DNA of 64,000 bases from Pedobacter caeni (GCF_900129215.1 NZ_FQUQ01000007.1:62001-126000), one strand, 5' to 3'; shown: positions 43,892 to 53,023, numbered from the stretch's first letter. The notes: generated by a model from the letters alone, not told the origin. Numbers and translations are program-made.

Positions 43892-43977
43892 AGCTATAAA
43901 TCTTTTAACAATTCTATTTCTTTAAACCAATTTGCCTTAATTTCGTTTAATCATATAACAAGTAACAAAAGACAATT

Positions 43978-44283
43978 ATGTTCGATAAACTGATGGCCGC
44001 ACAACAAAAGGCCGAGGAAATAAAAAAAAGATTAGATACAGTATCTGTATTTGCCGAAGTAGAAGGCGGTGCCATTCGTGTGACAGCTACTGCCAACAAA
44101 GCAATTACTGCGATTGAAATCGAAGAAGAGTTTTACAAAAATGCAGACAAAGAAGAAGTCGAAGAACTCCTTCTTACTGCCATTAATAAAGCTCTTGCCC
44201 AGGCAGAGGTAGTTTCAGCAACAGAGATGCAGGCAGCTACAAAAGATATGCTGGGTGGTCTTGGTGGAATGTTCGGTCAATAG
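43978..44283 (+). CDS. YbaB/EbfC family nucleoid-associated protein
   Basis: This is a small DNA-binding protein of the YbaB/EbfC family that binds DNA as a dimer. The 101-residue product has the family layout: an N-terminal amphipathic helix (MAAQQKAEEIKKRLDT), a central three-strand sheet (FAEVEGGAIRVTATANKAITAIEI), a second helix and a Gly-rich end (MLGGLGGMFGQ). No dnaX or recR neighbour is present, unlike in many proteobacteria. The UPF0173 gene follows after 24 nt. Confidence 0.92.
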   Translation: MFDKLMAAQQKAEEIKKRLDTVSVFAEVEGGAIRVTATANKAITAIEIEEEFYKNADKEEVEELLLTAINKALAQAEVVSATEMQAATKDMLGGLGGMFGQ

Positions 44284-44307
44284 TTTTAACCCTTAATTTT
44301 CATCATC

Positions 44308-44985
44308 ATGAAATATACCTATTATGGACAATCCTGCTTTCTACTGGAAGCAGAAGGCAAAAAGTTTCTCTTCGATCCTTTTATCTCTCCAAATACACTG
44401 GCTAAAAATATAGACATCAGCAGCATTGAAGCTGATTATATCCTTGTCAGTCATGGTCATGGTGATCATGTTGCCGATCTGGTAACAATTGCAAAACAAA
44501 CCAATGCATTGGTAATTGCGATGCCAGAGGTTACCCATTGGGCGGAAACACAAGGCGTAACAAACCTGCACCCGATGAATTATGGTCCTCATAAATTTGA
44601 ATTCGGTAAGCTAAGAATGGTTTGGGCTGCTCATTCCAGCTCTATGCCCGATGGAAGCTACGGCGGAAATCCTGCCGGCTTCGTTCTGGAAACAGGCGGA
44701 AAGACCATTTACTTCGCAGGAGACACCTCATTGACCCTAGAAATGAAGCTTCTGGCAGACTTATATAACCTGGACTATGCGGTACTTCCTATTGGTGGAA
44801 ATTATACCATGGATGTAGATGATGCCTTAATCTCCACCAAATACTTTGAATGTAATAAAGTAATCGGAGTTCACTACAATACCTTTCCTGTCATAGAAAT
44901 CGACACAAAAGAAGCCATTGCCAAATTCGAAAGAGAAAACAAACTCTTATTACTCCCAGCAATCGGAGAAACAATTGAGCTTTAA
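44308..44985 (+). CDS. UPF0173 family metal-dependent hydrolase
   Basis: This is a metallo-beta-lactamase-fold hydrolase of unknown substrate. The two-metal motif SHGHGDH is at residues 48-54, with further ligands in AAHSSSMPDG, FAGDTSL and GVHYNTF. The 225-residue length fits UPF0173 (YtkL-like). It is downstream of the YbaB gene on the same strand, and a bidirectional terminator follows. Confidence 0.9.
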   Translation: MKYTYYGQSCFLLEAEGKKFLFDPFISPNTLAKNIDISSIEADYILVSHGHGDHVADLVTIAKQTNALVIAMPEVTHWAETQGVTNLHPMNYGPHKFEFGKLRMVWAAHSSSMPDGSYGGNPAGFVLETGGKTIYFAGDTSLTLEMKLLADLYNLDYAVLPIGGNYTMDVDDALISTKYFECNKVIGVHYNTFPVIEIDTKEAIAKFERENKLLLLPAIGETIEL

Positions 44986-45037
44986 ACAGGAAATAAATCC
45001 TCTTTCTTTATCACCCATCCAAGGAGGAGCAGGATTT

Positions 45038-45095
45038 AAAAAAAATCATACATGCTAAGAGATTCCAGAATCGAATAGTATGTATGATTTTTTAA
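45038..45095. terminator. Bidirectional terminator between the UPF0173 gene and polA
   Basis: The 14-nt arms AAAAAATCATACAT and ATGTATGATTTTTT match exactly around a 26-nt loop that itself holds a short GATTC-GAATC hairpin. It separates convergent genes. Confidence 0.85.
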
Positions 45096-45119
45096 GTAAT
45101 AACGGTAAGATCCGAATAC

Positions 45120-47933
45120 CTAGTGTGCTTCCAGCCAGTTAACTCCTTCACCAATCTCTACTTCAATAGGTACAGTCGTCTTGATCGCTGTTTTCATCCG
45201 ATGTGAAATGATCTTCTTCATTGCTTCGACCTCTGTCTTCAGCACATCGAACACAAGCTCATCATGCACCTGCATGGTCATTTTTGATTGTAAGCCCTGA
45301 TCCTGAATGTCTTTATGAATATTTATCATGGCCACCTTGATCATATCTGCTGCAGAGCCCTGTATCGGTGCGTTAATTGCATTTCGCTCCGCAAAACCGC
45401 GTACCGTCTGATTTGCAGAATTGATGTCTCTCAGATACCTTCTCCTTCCTAAAATGGTTTCTACAAAACCGTTCTCACGGGCAAAGTTCATCGTATCGGA
45501 CATGTATCGTTTAATTCCCGGATACTGGGTAAAATACTGTTCAATGATCTCCGCAGCTTCTTTTCTTGGAATGCCCAGGTTCTGGGAAAGGCCAAAAGCA
45601 GACTGACCATAAATGATCCCAAAGTTTACCGCTTTTGCATTCCTTCTCTGATTGGAAGTTACTTCTTCAATTGCAATTCCATATACCCTTGCTGCTGTTG
45701 CTGTATGAATATCGATCCCTTTACTAAAAGCATCCAGCATATTCTCTTCCTTGCTGATGTCAGCAATGATTCTAAGCTCTATCTGAGAGTAATCCGCAGA
45801 GAGTAAGACATGGTTTTCATCTCTTGGAATAAATGCCTTACGCACCTCCCTGCCACGATCGCTGCGAATCGGAATGTTCTGTAAGTTCGGGTTATTGGAA
45901 CTCAGTCTTCCCGTTGCTGCTACTGCCTGATTATAGCTCGTATGTACCCTTCCTGTCTTAGGATTTACCAACAATGGAAGCGCATCAACATAAGTAGACT
46001 TCAACTTCTGTAACTGTCTGAAATCCAATATATCCTGTACAATATCGCTCTTATGTGCTAATGCCAGCAATACATCTTCTCCGGTCTGGTATTGTCCTGT
46101 CTTGGTTTTCTTGGCCTTAGGATCCAGCTGAAGTTTATCAAACAAAACTTCTCCCAATTGTTTTGGAGAAGCCAGGTTAAAGGTAACACCACATTTATCA
46201 TAAACATTTTGCTCAAACTTCCTGATGTCTGTTTCCAGTTCTTTAGAATAGTTGATTAATGTCTCTATATCAATTTTAACCCCTTCTTTTTCAATATCAG
46301 CCAGCACATAGACCAGCGGATTTTCTACATCTCTGGCCAGCTCTTCTGCATTCAACTCTTTCAGCATTGGTCTGAAAACATTGGCCAGTTGTAAAGTAAC
46401 ATCTGCATCTTCCGCAGCATAATCTACGACCAGTTCTACCGGAACATCCCTCATATTTCCCTGATTCTTTCCTTTTGGTCCGATCAGTTTGGTAATGGAC
46501 ACCGGAGTATAACCTAAATAGTTTTCCGATAAGACATCCATATTGTGTCTGGTGTCCGGATCAATTAAATAATGGGCAAGCATGGTGTCAAATAACTTCC
46601 CTTTTACAGAGATGCCATACCATTTCAAAATCAGGATATCGTATTTAATGTTCTGTCCGATCTTAGCGATCTTTTCATTCTCCAATACAGCCCTGAACTC
46701 TTCTAAAATTGGTTGGACTTCCTCTATATTGGCAGACAAAGGAATATAATACCCTTCTCCTTCTTTCGTACTAAACGACAAACCGACCAATTCGGCAAGG
46801 TTTGCATCCGTACCTGTAGTTTCAGTATCCATGCAAATACTCTCCTGTTGCTGCAGGTGTCCGATCAGTGATTTCCGAAGTTCCGCAGTATCCACCAGGC
46901 GATAATCATGTGGCGTATTTTCCAATGTTTTCGATGGTGCAGACTCCTCAAATAAAGATGGAGGAGCTACAAAAACAGTCGTTTTCGCTACCGGCTGCTC
47001 TACAGCATTCCCGAAAAGATCGATTTGCTGAGATCCTGTTCCTTTAGCTTCGTTTACACTAAATCCTTCTCCAAAGACGCGTTTTCCAATCGTTCTGAAT
47101 TCCAGTTCTGCAAATAACGGCTCCAGCAATTCCCTGCTAGGCTCTTCCAGGATCAAAGTATCCGGATTAAATTCTACAGGGACATCGAGAATGATGGTCG
47201 CTAATTTTTTAGAGATCAGTCCCTGCTCTGCGAAGTTTTCTACATTTTCTCTTTGTTTTCCTTTCAGTTCATGGGAATTGGCAATGATATTCTCCATTGA
47301 ACCATATTGTTTGATCAGCGACTTTGCTGTTTTTTCTCCGATTCCGGGGATTCCGGGAATGTTGTCTACCGCATCTCCCCATAAGCCAAGGATGTCGATT
47401 ACCTGGAGCACATTTTCAATTTCCCATTTTGCCAATACCTCAGCAACACCCAGGATTTCCATTTCATTGCCCATCCTGGCGGGCTTATAAATAAAGATAT
47501 TCTCTGACACCAGTTGCGCAAAATCCTTATCAGGAGTCATACAATATACCTGAAAACCTTGTTTCTCCCCTTCTTTAGCCAGGGTACCAATGATGTCATC
47601 GGCTTCAAATCCATCTTTGGTGATGACCGGAATGTTAAAGCCTTCAATCAGCCTGAAAACGTAGGGCAATGCTGCGGAAAGATCTTCCGGCATGGCCTGT
47701 CTATGTGCTTTATAGGCTTCAAAATCTGTATGTCTTTCTGTGGGTGCTTCTGTATCAAAAACCACAGCAATATGACTTGGTTTTTCTTTTTTGAGCACTT
47801 CCATTAAGGTATTGGCAAAACCCATTACCGCCGATGTGTTGATGCCTGTAGAGGTAAACCGGGGGTTTTTACTCAATGCAAAATGCGCCCTGTAAATGAG
47901 CGCCATGCCGTCAAGAAGAAAAAGTTTTTTCAT
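45120..47933 (-). CDS. polA: DNA polymerase I
   Basis: This enzyme fills gaps and removes RNA primers during replication and repair. Three domains are present: a 5'-3' nuclease (residues about 1-290, LLDGMALIYRAHFAL, GLWGDAVDNIPGIPGIGEKTA), an intact 3'-5' exonuclease (CMDTETTGTDANLAELVG near residue 370, with the acidic pair) and the family A polymerase (LLSADYSQIELRI, RRNAKAVNFGIIYG, MQVHDELVFDV). At 937 residues it is full length. It is the only gene on its strand between two terminators. Confidence 0.97.
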   Translation of the reverse strand: MKKLFLLDGMALIYRAHFALSKNPRFTSTGINTSAVMGFANTLMEVLKKEKPSHIAVVFDTEAPTERHTDFEAYKAHRQAMPEDLSAALPYVFRLIEGFNIPVITKDGFEADDIIGTLAKEGEKQGFQVYCMTPDKDFAQLVSENIFIYKPARMGNEMEILGVAEVLAKWEIENVLQVIDILGLWGDAVDNIPGIPGIGEKTAKSLIKQYGSMENIIANSHELKGKQRENVENFAEQGLISKKLATIILDVPVEFNPDTLILEEPSRELLEPLFAELEFRTIGKRVFGEGFSVNEAKGTGSQQIDLFGNAVEQPVAKTTVFVAPPSLFEESAPSKTLENTPHDYRLVDTAELRKSLIGHLQQQESICMDTETTGTDANLAELVGLSFSTKEGEGYYIPLSANIEEVQPILEEFRAVLENEKIAKIGQNIKYDILILKWYGISVKGKLFDTMLAHYLIDPDTRHNMDVLSENYLGYTPVSITKLIGPKGKNQGNMRDVPVELVVDYAAEDADVTLQLANVFRPMLKELNAEELARDVENPLVYVLADIEKEGVKIDIETLINYSKELETDIRKFEQNVYDKCGVTFNLASPKQLGEVLFDKLQLDPKAKKTKTGQYQTGEDVLLALAHKSDIVQDILDFRQLQKLKSTYVDALPLLVNPKTGRVHTSYNQAVAATGRLSSNNPNLQNIPIRSDRGREVRKAFIPRDENHVLLSADYSQIELRIIADISKEENMLDAFSKGIDIHTATAARVYGIAIEEVTSNQRRNAKAVNFGIIYGQSAFGLSQNLGIPRKEAAEIIEQYFTQYPGIKRYMSDTMNFARENGFVETILGRRRYLRDINSANQTVRGFAERNAINAPIQGSAADMIKVAMINIHKDIQDQGLQSKMTMQVHDELVFDVLKTEVEAMKKIISHRMKTAIKTTVPIEVEIGEGVNWLEAH

Positions 47934-48135
47934 TGGAATATATTGTTTTTTAATCGATTAAATGTTAAAATTCCATGAAGCGGAAACGAGCTTTTCATTA
48001 AAAAGCAAGCTACTGAATGCTCTCCGTAATGCAGATTACACCCAACGCTTTAGTGGCTTCGGATAAAGGTACTAATACTTAAATAATTGTTTGGCATTAT
48101 CCATAACAACAACAAATAAATTCCGTTATTTGAGC

Positions 48136-48828
48136 ATGATGAGTGCCATAAAAAAAATTACGATGCTCTTAATGTTGCTGATAGGCGGTATTGGAGTCAA
48201 AGCACAGGACATTGTGGTCATTTCGCCGGGAAATTTCCTTCGGGGAACCATTCAGGCGACAGACTATGCCAGCGTGGTCCTGACCAAAGAGGATGAATCC
48301 GTAGTTCAATACAGGGCCACTGATATTCAGGAATTTGTATGGAATGGAGAAACTTACGTCAGTAAGCCGATCGTGATCAAAAAGAAAATGGAACACCGTT
48401 TCTTTAAAATTCTGGAGCTGGGCGCGGTTAACCTTTACGCAATTGGAGGAAGTACAGGCGTGGACATTCCCGCACCTAAAAGACGCCGCATCACTCCAAG
48501 CATAGGTATTGGTGCCGGAAGCGGTGGTTTTGGAGGAGTGGGTGTTGGCGGAGGAATCAGCATTGGAGGAGGCCGGAACCGTGAAGAAGCACCTGTAAGG
48601 CGGGTAATGCCTACTGCATTTTTTCTAGAGAAGGTAGGAACCGGCCCTATGTCAGAACTCCCTGTTGAAAGCGGAAATTCTGAAGGAAAGAACCAGCACA
48701 TCAAAAACATCCTGTTACAAAAGCTAACCAATGACGAAGATCTGGCCGAAAGAATAAAGGCCACAGAAAGCTTTGATGGAAAGCTGATCAGGGCCTTTGT
48801 GACTGCTTATAATGCCGTGCATAAATAA
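48136..48828 (+). CDS. Exported protein of unknown function
   Basis: I do not recognise this family. The chosen start (MMSAIKKITMLLMLLIG) gives a signal peptide cut near GVKA/QD; the longer frame adds 15 residues without support. A short beta region (DIVVISPGNFLRGTIQATDYASVVL) is followed by a basic segment (KRRRI), a Gly-rich stretch of about 35 residues (GAGSGGFGGVGVGGGISIGGG), and a helical C-terminus. The Gly-rich part may be a flexible linker or a membrane-associated segment. It is convergent with tag. Confidence 0.7.
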   Translation: MMSAIKKITMLLMLLIGGIGVKAQDIVVISPGNFLRGTIQATDYASVVLTKEDESVVQYRATDIQEFVWNGETYVSKPIVIKKKMEHRFFKILELGAVNLYAIGGSTGVDIPAPKRRRITPSIGIGAGSGGFGGVGVGGGISIGGGRNREEAPVRRVMPTAFFLEKVGTGPMSELPVESGNSEGKNQHIKNILLQKLTNDEDLAERIKATESFDGKLIRAFVTAYNAVHK

Positions 48829-48842
48829 CGCGGCTATAAAAT

Positions 48843-49403
48843 TTATTTGCTGATACAGCCTTCAATATGGTCATTTACCATACCTGTGGCCTGCATATGT
48901 GCATAACAGATCGTTGTTCCAAAGAACTTAAATCCTCTTTTTTTCATGTCTTTGCTGATCGCGTCTGAGATTTCAGTGCGTGCAGGGACATCTCCCAAAG
49001 AAGCCCTGGTATTTACGATTGGTTTCCGGTCGGGAATAAAGCCCCAGATATAATCGGAGAAAGAGCCAAATTCCTTTTGTATGGCAATAAAAAGCCGGGC
49101 ATTATTAATAGCTGCTTTCACCTTCAGCCGGTTCCTGATGATTCCCGTATCGTTCATTAAACGTTCTTCATCAGCCTCCGTAAAAGCCGCAACTTTATCC
49201 ACATCAAAATCAGCAAAAGCTGTTCTGTAGCCATCCCTTCTTCTGAGGATGGTAATCCAGCTGAGTCCCGCCTGGGCACCCTCAAGAATCAGAAATTCGA
49301 ATAAGATCTTGTCATCATAGACCGGCTTTCCCCACTCTTCATCATGGTATTTTATGTATTGCGGATCGGTGCCACACCAGCCACATCTGATTGTCTCTGT
49401 CAT
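48843..49403 (-). CDS. tag: DNA-3-methyladenine glycosylase I
   Basis: This enzyme removes 3-methyladenine from alkylated DNA. The N-terminal RCGWCGTDPQYIKYHDEEWG contains the Cys zinc ligands and the substrate pocket residues; zinc-binding His and Cys recur near the C-terminus (CYAHMQATGMVNDHIEGC). The 186-residue length is typical. An alkyltransferase-like gene lies two genes upstream on the same strand, so DNA alkylation repair functions cluster here. Confidence 0.95.
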   Translation of the reverse strand: MTETIRCGWCGTDPQYIKYHDEEWGKPVYDDKILFEFLILEGAQAGLSWITILRRRDGYRTAFADFDVDKVAAFTEADEERLMNDTGIIRNRLKVKAAINNARLFIAIQKEFGSFSDYIWGFIPDRKPIVNTRASLGDVPARTEISDAISKDMKKRGFKFFGTTICYAHMQATGMVNDHIEGCISK

Positions 49404-49407
49404 AACC

Positions 49408-49749
49408 TTAAAGACTAAGTTCGTCCCAATATTCTACTGCCCTTCTATAATGGGGAATCACAATAGAACCTCCAACCAGGTTCGCGATCATAAAGACTTC
49501 ATTGATCTCTGCATTGCTCACTCCTTCATTGAAACATTTTTCCAGGTGATATTTAATACAATCGTCGCAACGCAATACCATAGAAGCCACCAGCCCCAAC
49601 ATTTCCTTGGTCTTTACATTCAAAGCCCCTTCTGCATAGGTTGTGGTATCCAAAGCAAAAAATCTCTTGATATTGGTATTGGAGGTTTCCATAATCCTAT
49701 CGTTCATTTTGGTCCGATAGTCGTTAAATTCTTCTACTAATTTCCCCAT
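49408..49749 (-). CDS. Carboxymuconolactone decarboxylase/AhpD-like protein
   Basis: This is a small CMD-family protein. The motif LRCDDCIKYHLEKC contains CxxCxxxH, the AhpD-type redox site, so it may have peroxidase-linked disulfide activity. I chose MGKLVEEFNDYR as start, giving 113 residues; the longer frame adds 16 residues. It ends 4 nt before the tag start and begins 23 nt after the alkyltransferase-like gene, so the three form one unit. The substrate is unknown. Confidence 0.85.
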   Translation of the reverse strand: MGKLVEEFNDYRTKMNDRIMETSNTNIKRFFALDTTTYAEGALNVKTKEMLGLVASMVLRCDDCIKYHLEKCFNEGVSNAEINEVFMIANLVGGSIVIPHYRRAVEYWDELSL

Positions 49750-49772
49750 ATTTTTTATACTAATTGTCTTTT

Positions 49773-50099
49773 TTATAACTCCAGCAAAGGATCCCAAAGC
49801 AAGGCCCTGAAATTTTGTACTTTATCATTTTTAACTGTTATTCCCTCGGCTTCGAGCAATTCCTGCATCAGCTCCGGGGTCTTGAAGTGGAATTTTCCGG
49901 TAAGCAATCCGCTGCTGTTTACGACCCTGTGGGCAGGTATTGGGGGATGTGCTGCACATGCATTGCTCATTGCATAGCCTACCATACGGGCAGAACCACC
50001 GGCACCCAAACTTTTGGCAATCGCCCCATAAGAAGAAACCCTCCCCTTGGGAATCAGCCTTACCAATTCGAAAACCTGGTCATAAAATGATTGTTCCAT
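49773..50099 (-). CDS. Alkyltransferase-like protein (MGMT family without the active cysteine)
   Basis: The protein has the O6-methylguanine-DNA methyltransferase C-terminal fold (VRLIPKGRVSSYGAIAKSLG, then RMVGYAMSNA). The active-site motif PCHRV is replaced by PAHRV, with A56 where the methyl-accepting Cys would be. At 108 residues it matches alkyltransferase-like (ATL) proteins, which bind alkylated guanine without repairing it and hand the lesion to nucleotide excision repair. Known ATLs usually have Trp or Ala at this position. It lies next to the AhpD-like gene and tag. Confidence 0.88.
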   Translation of the reverse strand: MEQSFYDQVFELVRLIPKGRVSSYGAIAKSLGAGGSARMVGYAMSNACAAHPPIPAHRVVNSSGLLTGKFHFKTPELMQELLEAEGITVKNDKVQNFRALLWDPLLEL

Positions 50100-50120
50100 A
50101 CTTCGGTCTTTTAACGGTTT

Positions 50121-50771
50121 TTATTCAAAAGAGAACTGAATATAGTTAATGTTTTTATCGTGTTTAAGGTAAATCCGCTCATAATGTGTTTTAATCTTCA
50201 AAACGTCATCGTAGAACTCAGAAGTATAAAGATGGTCCGTCTTTTTATGGCAAATTAAATTCAACTCTTCTACTTTTTCGACCGTATAAGCATATAGCCC
50301 ATCGTTGTCTGTTTTCAGGTTAATTTTACCTCCTGGCTTCAGGAAGGTCTTATACATATCCAGAAAGCGGTTGTAGGTCAGTCTTTTCTTTTCCCTGCTG
50401 TCCTGAGGCTGAGGATCAGGAAAAGTGATCCAGATCTCATCTACTTCCCCTTCTCCGAAGTATTCGGCAATATCTTCTATCTGAATCCTCAGAAAGGCCA
50501 GGTTATTTATATTTTCGTCTACTCCTGTCCTTGCTCCTCTCCAGATCCGGTTTCCTTTAAGGTCAATTCCTATGAAGTTCTTTTCCGGAAAAAACTTAGC
50601 CATGTTTACCGAGTATTCGCCTTTACCACAAGCCAGTTCCAATACGATTGGTGCTTCATTCTTAAAATGTTCAGCGGCCCATTTGCCCTGCAGGACCTTT
50701 CCTTCTTCCATCTGGTATACATTGGCAAAAGTATCTATCTCTGCAAATTTTCTTAATTTATCTTTACCCAC
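50121..50771 (-). CDS. trmB: tRNA (guanine-N7)-methyltransferase
   Basis: This enzyme makes m7G46 in tRNA. The SAM-binding motif VLELACGKGEYSVNMAKFFP and the family motif EIWITFPDPQPQ are present. I chose a GTG start giving MGKDKLRKFAEID, which matches the family's usual N-terminus; the longer frame would begin with TTG inside the -7 promoter box. The 216-residue length is typical. It is divergent from fcl. Confidence 0.93.
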   Translation of the reverse strand: MGKDKLRKFAEIDTFANVYQMEEGKVLQGKWAAEHFKNEAPIVLELACGKGEYSVNMAKFFPEKNFIGIDLKGNRIWRGARTGVDENINNLAFLRIQIEDIAEYFGEGEVDEIWITFPDPQPQDSREKKRLTYNRFLDMYKTFLKPGGKINLKTDNDGLYAYTVEKVEELNLICHKKTDHLYTSEFYDDVLKIKTHYERIYLKHDKNINYIQFSFE

Positions 50772-50789
50772 TACTAAAATATTTTTATG

Positions 50790-50797
50790 CAAAAATA
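50790..50797 (-). promoter_or_regulatory. -7 promoter box of trmB
   Basis: The minus strand reads TATTTTTG, an exact match to TAnnTTTG, 18 nt before the GTG start. The upstream TTG start of the longer frame would overlap this box. Confidence 0.55.
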
Positions 50798-50837
50798 CAA
50801 TTAAATCAGTCTCTTAAAGATGATGCCAACTATTTCG

Positions 50838-50845
50838 TATTTTTG
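50838..50845 (+). promoter_or_regulatory. -7 promoter box of fcl
   Basis: TATTTTTG, matching TAnnTTTG, lies 21 nt before the GTG start of fcl and back to back with the trmB promoter. Confidence 0.5.
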
Positions 50846-50866
50846 CAGGTATAATAGAATCTCTAA

Positions 50867-51793
50867 GTGGAAAAGAACGCAAAAATATATGTAGCAGGTC
50901 ACCGGGGTATGGTAGGCTCTGCAATTTACCGCAAACTGGTTAAGGAAGGATATACTAACCTACTTACCAGAACATCATCTGAGCTTGATTTACGCAATCA
51001 GCAAGCTGTAACCGATTTCTTTGAAGCCGAAAAGCCGGAGTATGTATTCCTGGCTGCAGCTAAGGTGGGCGGAATTGTTGCGAATAATACCTACAGAGCC
51101 GATTTCCTTTTTGAAAATCTTTCCATACAAAACAACGTCATTCATGAATCTTACAAGACTGGCGTCAAAAAGCTGATGTTTTTAGGCTCCAGCTGTATTT
51201 ATCCTAAGCTGGCCCCTCAGCCATTAAAAGAAGAATACCTGCTTACCGGGTTACTGGAAGAGACCAATGAGCCATATGCCATTGCAAAAATTTCAGGAAT
51301 TAAGATGTGTGATGCCTACAGGGCACAATACAATTGCAATTTCATTTCAGTAATGCCGACCAATTTATACGGATATAACGACAATTATCATCCACAAAAC
51401 TCTCATGTTTTACCAGCATTGATCCGTAAATTTCATGAAGCCAAAGAAAATGGCTCAGCTGAAGTAATCATCTGGGGCTCCGGATCTCCGCTAAGAGAAT
51501 TTCTCTTTGCAGACGACCTGGCAGAAGCCTGCTATTTTCTGATGCAAAACTATAATGAAGGGGGCTTTCTGAATATCGGAACCGGGCATGACCTCAGCAT
51601 TAAAGACCTTGCATTACTGGTAAAAAAAGTAATTGGATTTGAGGGTGAGCTGACTTTCGACAGCAGCAAACCAGATGGCACACCAAGGAAACTAATGGAT
51701 GTATCTAAGCTACATGAGCTTGGCTGGAAGCACCATATCGAATTGGCAGAAGGCATTCAACTTGCCTATCAAGACTTCCTGAGCAAACATTAG
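50867..51793 (+). CDS. fcl: GDP-L-fucose synthase
   Basis: This epimerase/reductase converts GDP-4-keto-6-deoxymannose to GDP-L-fucose for surface polysaccharides. It is a short-chain dehydrogenase: IYVAGHRGMVGSAIYRKL (NADPH), GSSCIYPKLAPQPL (catalytic Ser) and YAIAKISG (catalytic Tyr-x3-Lys). The start codon is GTG (GTGGAAAAGAAC). The 308-residue length is normal. Its usual partner gmd is not in the window. A terminator hairpin follows. Confidence 0.94.
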   Translation: MEKNAKIYVAGHRGMVGSAIYRKLVKEGYTNLLTRTSSELDLRNQQAVTDFFEAEKPEYVFLAAAKVGGIVANNTYRADFLFENLSIQNNVIHESYKTGVKKLMFLGSSCIYPKLAPQPLKEEYLLTGLLEETNEPYAIAKISGIKMCDAYRAQYNCNFISVMPTNLYGYNDNYHPQNSHVLPALIRKFHEAKENGSAEVIIWGSGSPLREFLFADDLAEACYFLMQNYNEGGFLNIGTGHDLSIKDLALLVKKVIGFEGELTFDSSKPDGTPRKLMDVSKLHELGWKHHIELAEGIQLAYQDFLSKH

Positions 51794-51840
51794 ATTGCCA
51801 CAAAAAGCGCTGCTCATACCTGCGTAACGGTCCTGTTTAA

Positions 51841-51879
51841 CATAAAAGATCCTCCAAATATCTGCAGGATCTTTTATGT
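51841..51879 (+). terminator. Terminator after fcl
   Basis: The 13-nt arms CATAAAAGATCCT and AGGATCTTTTATG pair exactly around a 13-nt loop. Confidence 0.8.
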
Positions 51880-51964
51880 TATTGGCCATTCCTAAAAAAC
51901 ATTCTCTATAAACCGCTACATCAACTTTCGAAGTATCGTATCATACTTTTTGACACAAACTTTA

Positions 51965-51994
51965 AAACTATCATAGTTTAAATTGATACCTTTG
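51965..51994 (+). promoter_or_regulatory. oxyR promoter with an inverted repeat
   Basis: A -7 box TACCTTTG lies 24 nt before the oxyR ATG. Just upstream is the palindrome AAACTA-TCA-TAGTTT, which contains CTAT and ATAG elements found in OxyR sites. It may be an autoregulatory site; the match to a full OxyR site is partial. Confidence 0.45.
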
Positions 51995-52018
51995 GTAAAG
52001 TAAATAAACTTTAACTAT

Positions 52019-52951
52019 ATGACCTTAGTTCAACTGGAATACATCGTCGCAGTAGATACCTACAGAAGCTTTGTTGGTGCCGCAGAAAAGTGTTTTGTGA
52101 CCCAGCCAACCCTGAGTATGCAGGTGCAGAAACTGGAAGAAATGCTGAATGTAAAAATTTTCGACCGCAGCAAACAACCCGTTATTCCTACTGAAATTGG
52201 TGCCCAGATCATTGAACAGGCCAGATTGGTGCTTCAGGAAAGTCAGAAGATCAAAGAGATCATCAACAGTCAGCAGCAGGATGTGGTAGGAGAATTAAAG
52301 GTCGGTATCATCCCCACAGTAGCACCGTACCTTCTTCCCAGGGTAATTTCCGGGATGATGGAGAAGTTTCCGGACCTCAAGTTACTGATCTGGGAGTACA
52401 CGACAGAAGACATCATCCACCATCTGAAGACAGGTGTATTAGACTGTGGCATATTGGCTACCCCTCTTGCCGACAACAATATCTCAGAACTTCCGCTTTA
52501 TTACGAGAACTTCGTCACCTATATCAGTAAAAACAGCAAACTGTTTAAAAAGAAAACCATAGATGCCAATGACCTTGAGGATGAAAACATCTGGTTGTTA
52601 AATGAAGGACATTGCATGCGTTCACAGGTATTAAATATCTGCCGTTCTACCAAAGACAGCCGTCTGCAGGGCTTAACCTATAACACCGGAAGTGTAGAAA
52701 CACTGATCCGCATGGTGGATGTAAACAATGGCGCAACCCTCCTGCCCGAATTGGCATTAGCGGAACTCAGCAATAAGCAACTCAGTAAAGTCCGCTATTT
52801 CAGGTCGCCTGAACCGGTCCGGGAAATCAGTTTGGTGACCCATAAGAATTTCATAAAAAAAAGAATGCTCAATGCATTAAAAGAAGAGATTCTGGCCATC
52901 ATTCCAAAGACAATGAAGCAGAAGAAGAGAAAAGATGTAGTTGGTCTTTAA
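52019..52951 (+). CDS. oxyR: Hydrogen-peroxide-inducible activator OxyR
   Basis: This LysR-type regulator senses hydrogen peroxide. The N-terminal helix-turn-helix (residues 1-60, SFVGAAEKCFVTQPTLSMQVQKLE) is followed by the redox domain. The redox cysteines are C199 and C208 in NEGHCMRSQVLNIC, at the same numbers and spacing as in Escherichia coli OxyR. The 310-residue length is normal. It is convergent with sodA, so two oxidative-stress genes are paired. Confidence 0.94.
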   Translation: MTLVQLEYIVAVDTYRSFVGAAEKCFVTQPTLSMQVQKLEEMLNVKIFDRSKQPVIPTEIGAQIIEQARLVLQESQKIKEIINSQQQDVVGELKVGIIPTVAPYLLPRVISGMMEKFPDLKLLIWEYTTEDIIHHLKTGVLDCGILATPLADNNISELPLYYENFVTYISKNSKLFKKKTIDANDLEDENIWLLNEGHCMRSQVLNICRSTKDSRLQGLTYNTGSVETLIRMVDVNNGATLLPELALAELSNKQLSKVRYFRSPEPVREISLVTHKNFIKKRMLNALKEEILAIIPKTMKQKKRKDVVGL

Positions 52952-52970
52952 AGCGCATAAAAATCATTAA

Positions 52971-53009
52971 ACAAAGAAGGCCTGTGAGTTCATCACAGGC
53001 CTTCTTTGT
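52971..53009. terminator. Bidirectional terminator between oxyR and sodA
   Basis: The 17-nt arms ACAAAGAAGGCCTGTGA and TCACAGGCCTTCTTTGT pair exactly around a 5-nt loop. Confidence 0.9.
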
Positions 53010-53023
53010 TTATTGTCGCTTAA

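Noticed and set aside
48435..48764. Minus-strand ORF rich in Pro over the Gly-rich exported protein gene
   Set aside because: It is the complement of the Gly-rich stretch, with no start-region support.
50772..50792. TTG as start codon of trmB
   Set aside because: It overlaps the TATTTTTG promoter box; the downstream GTG gives the conserved MGKDKLRKFAE start.
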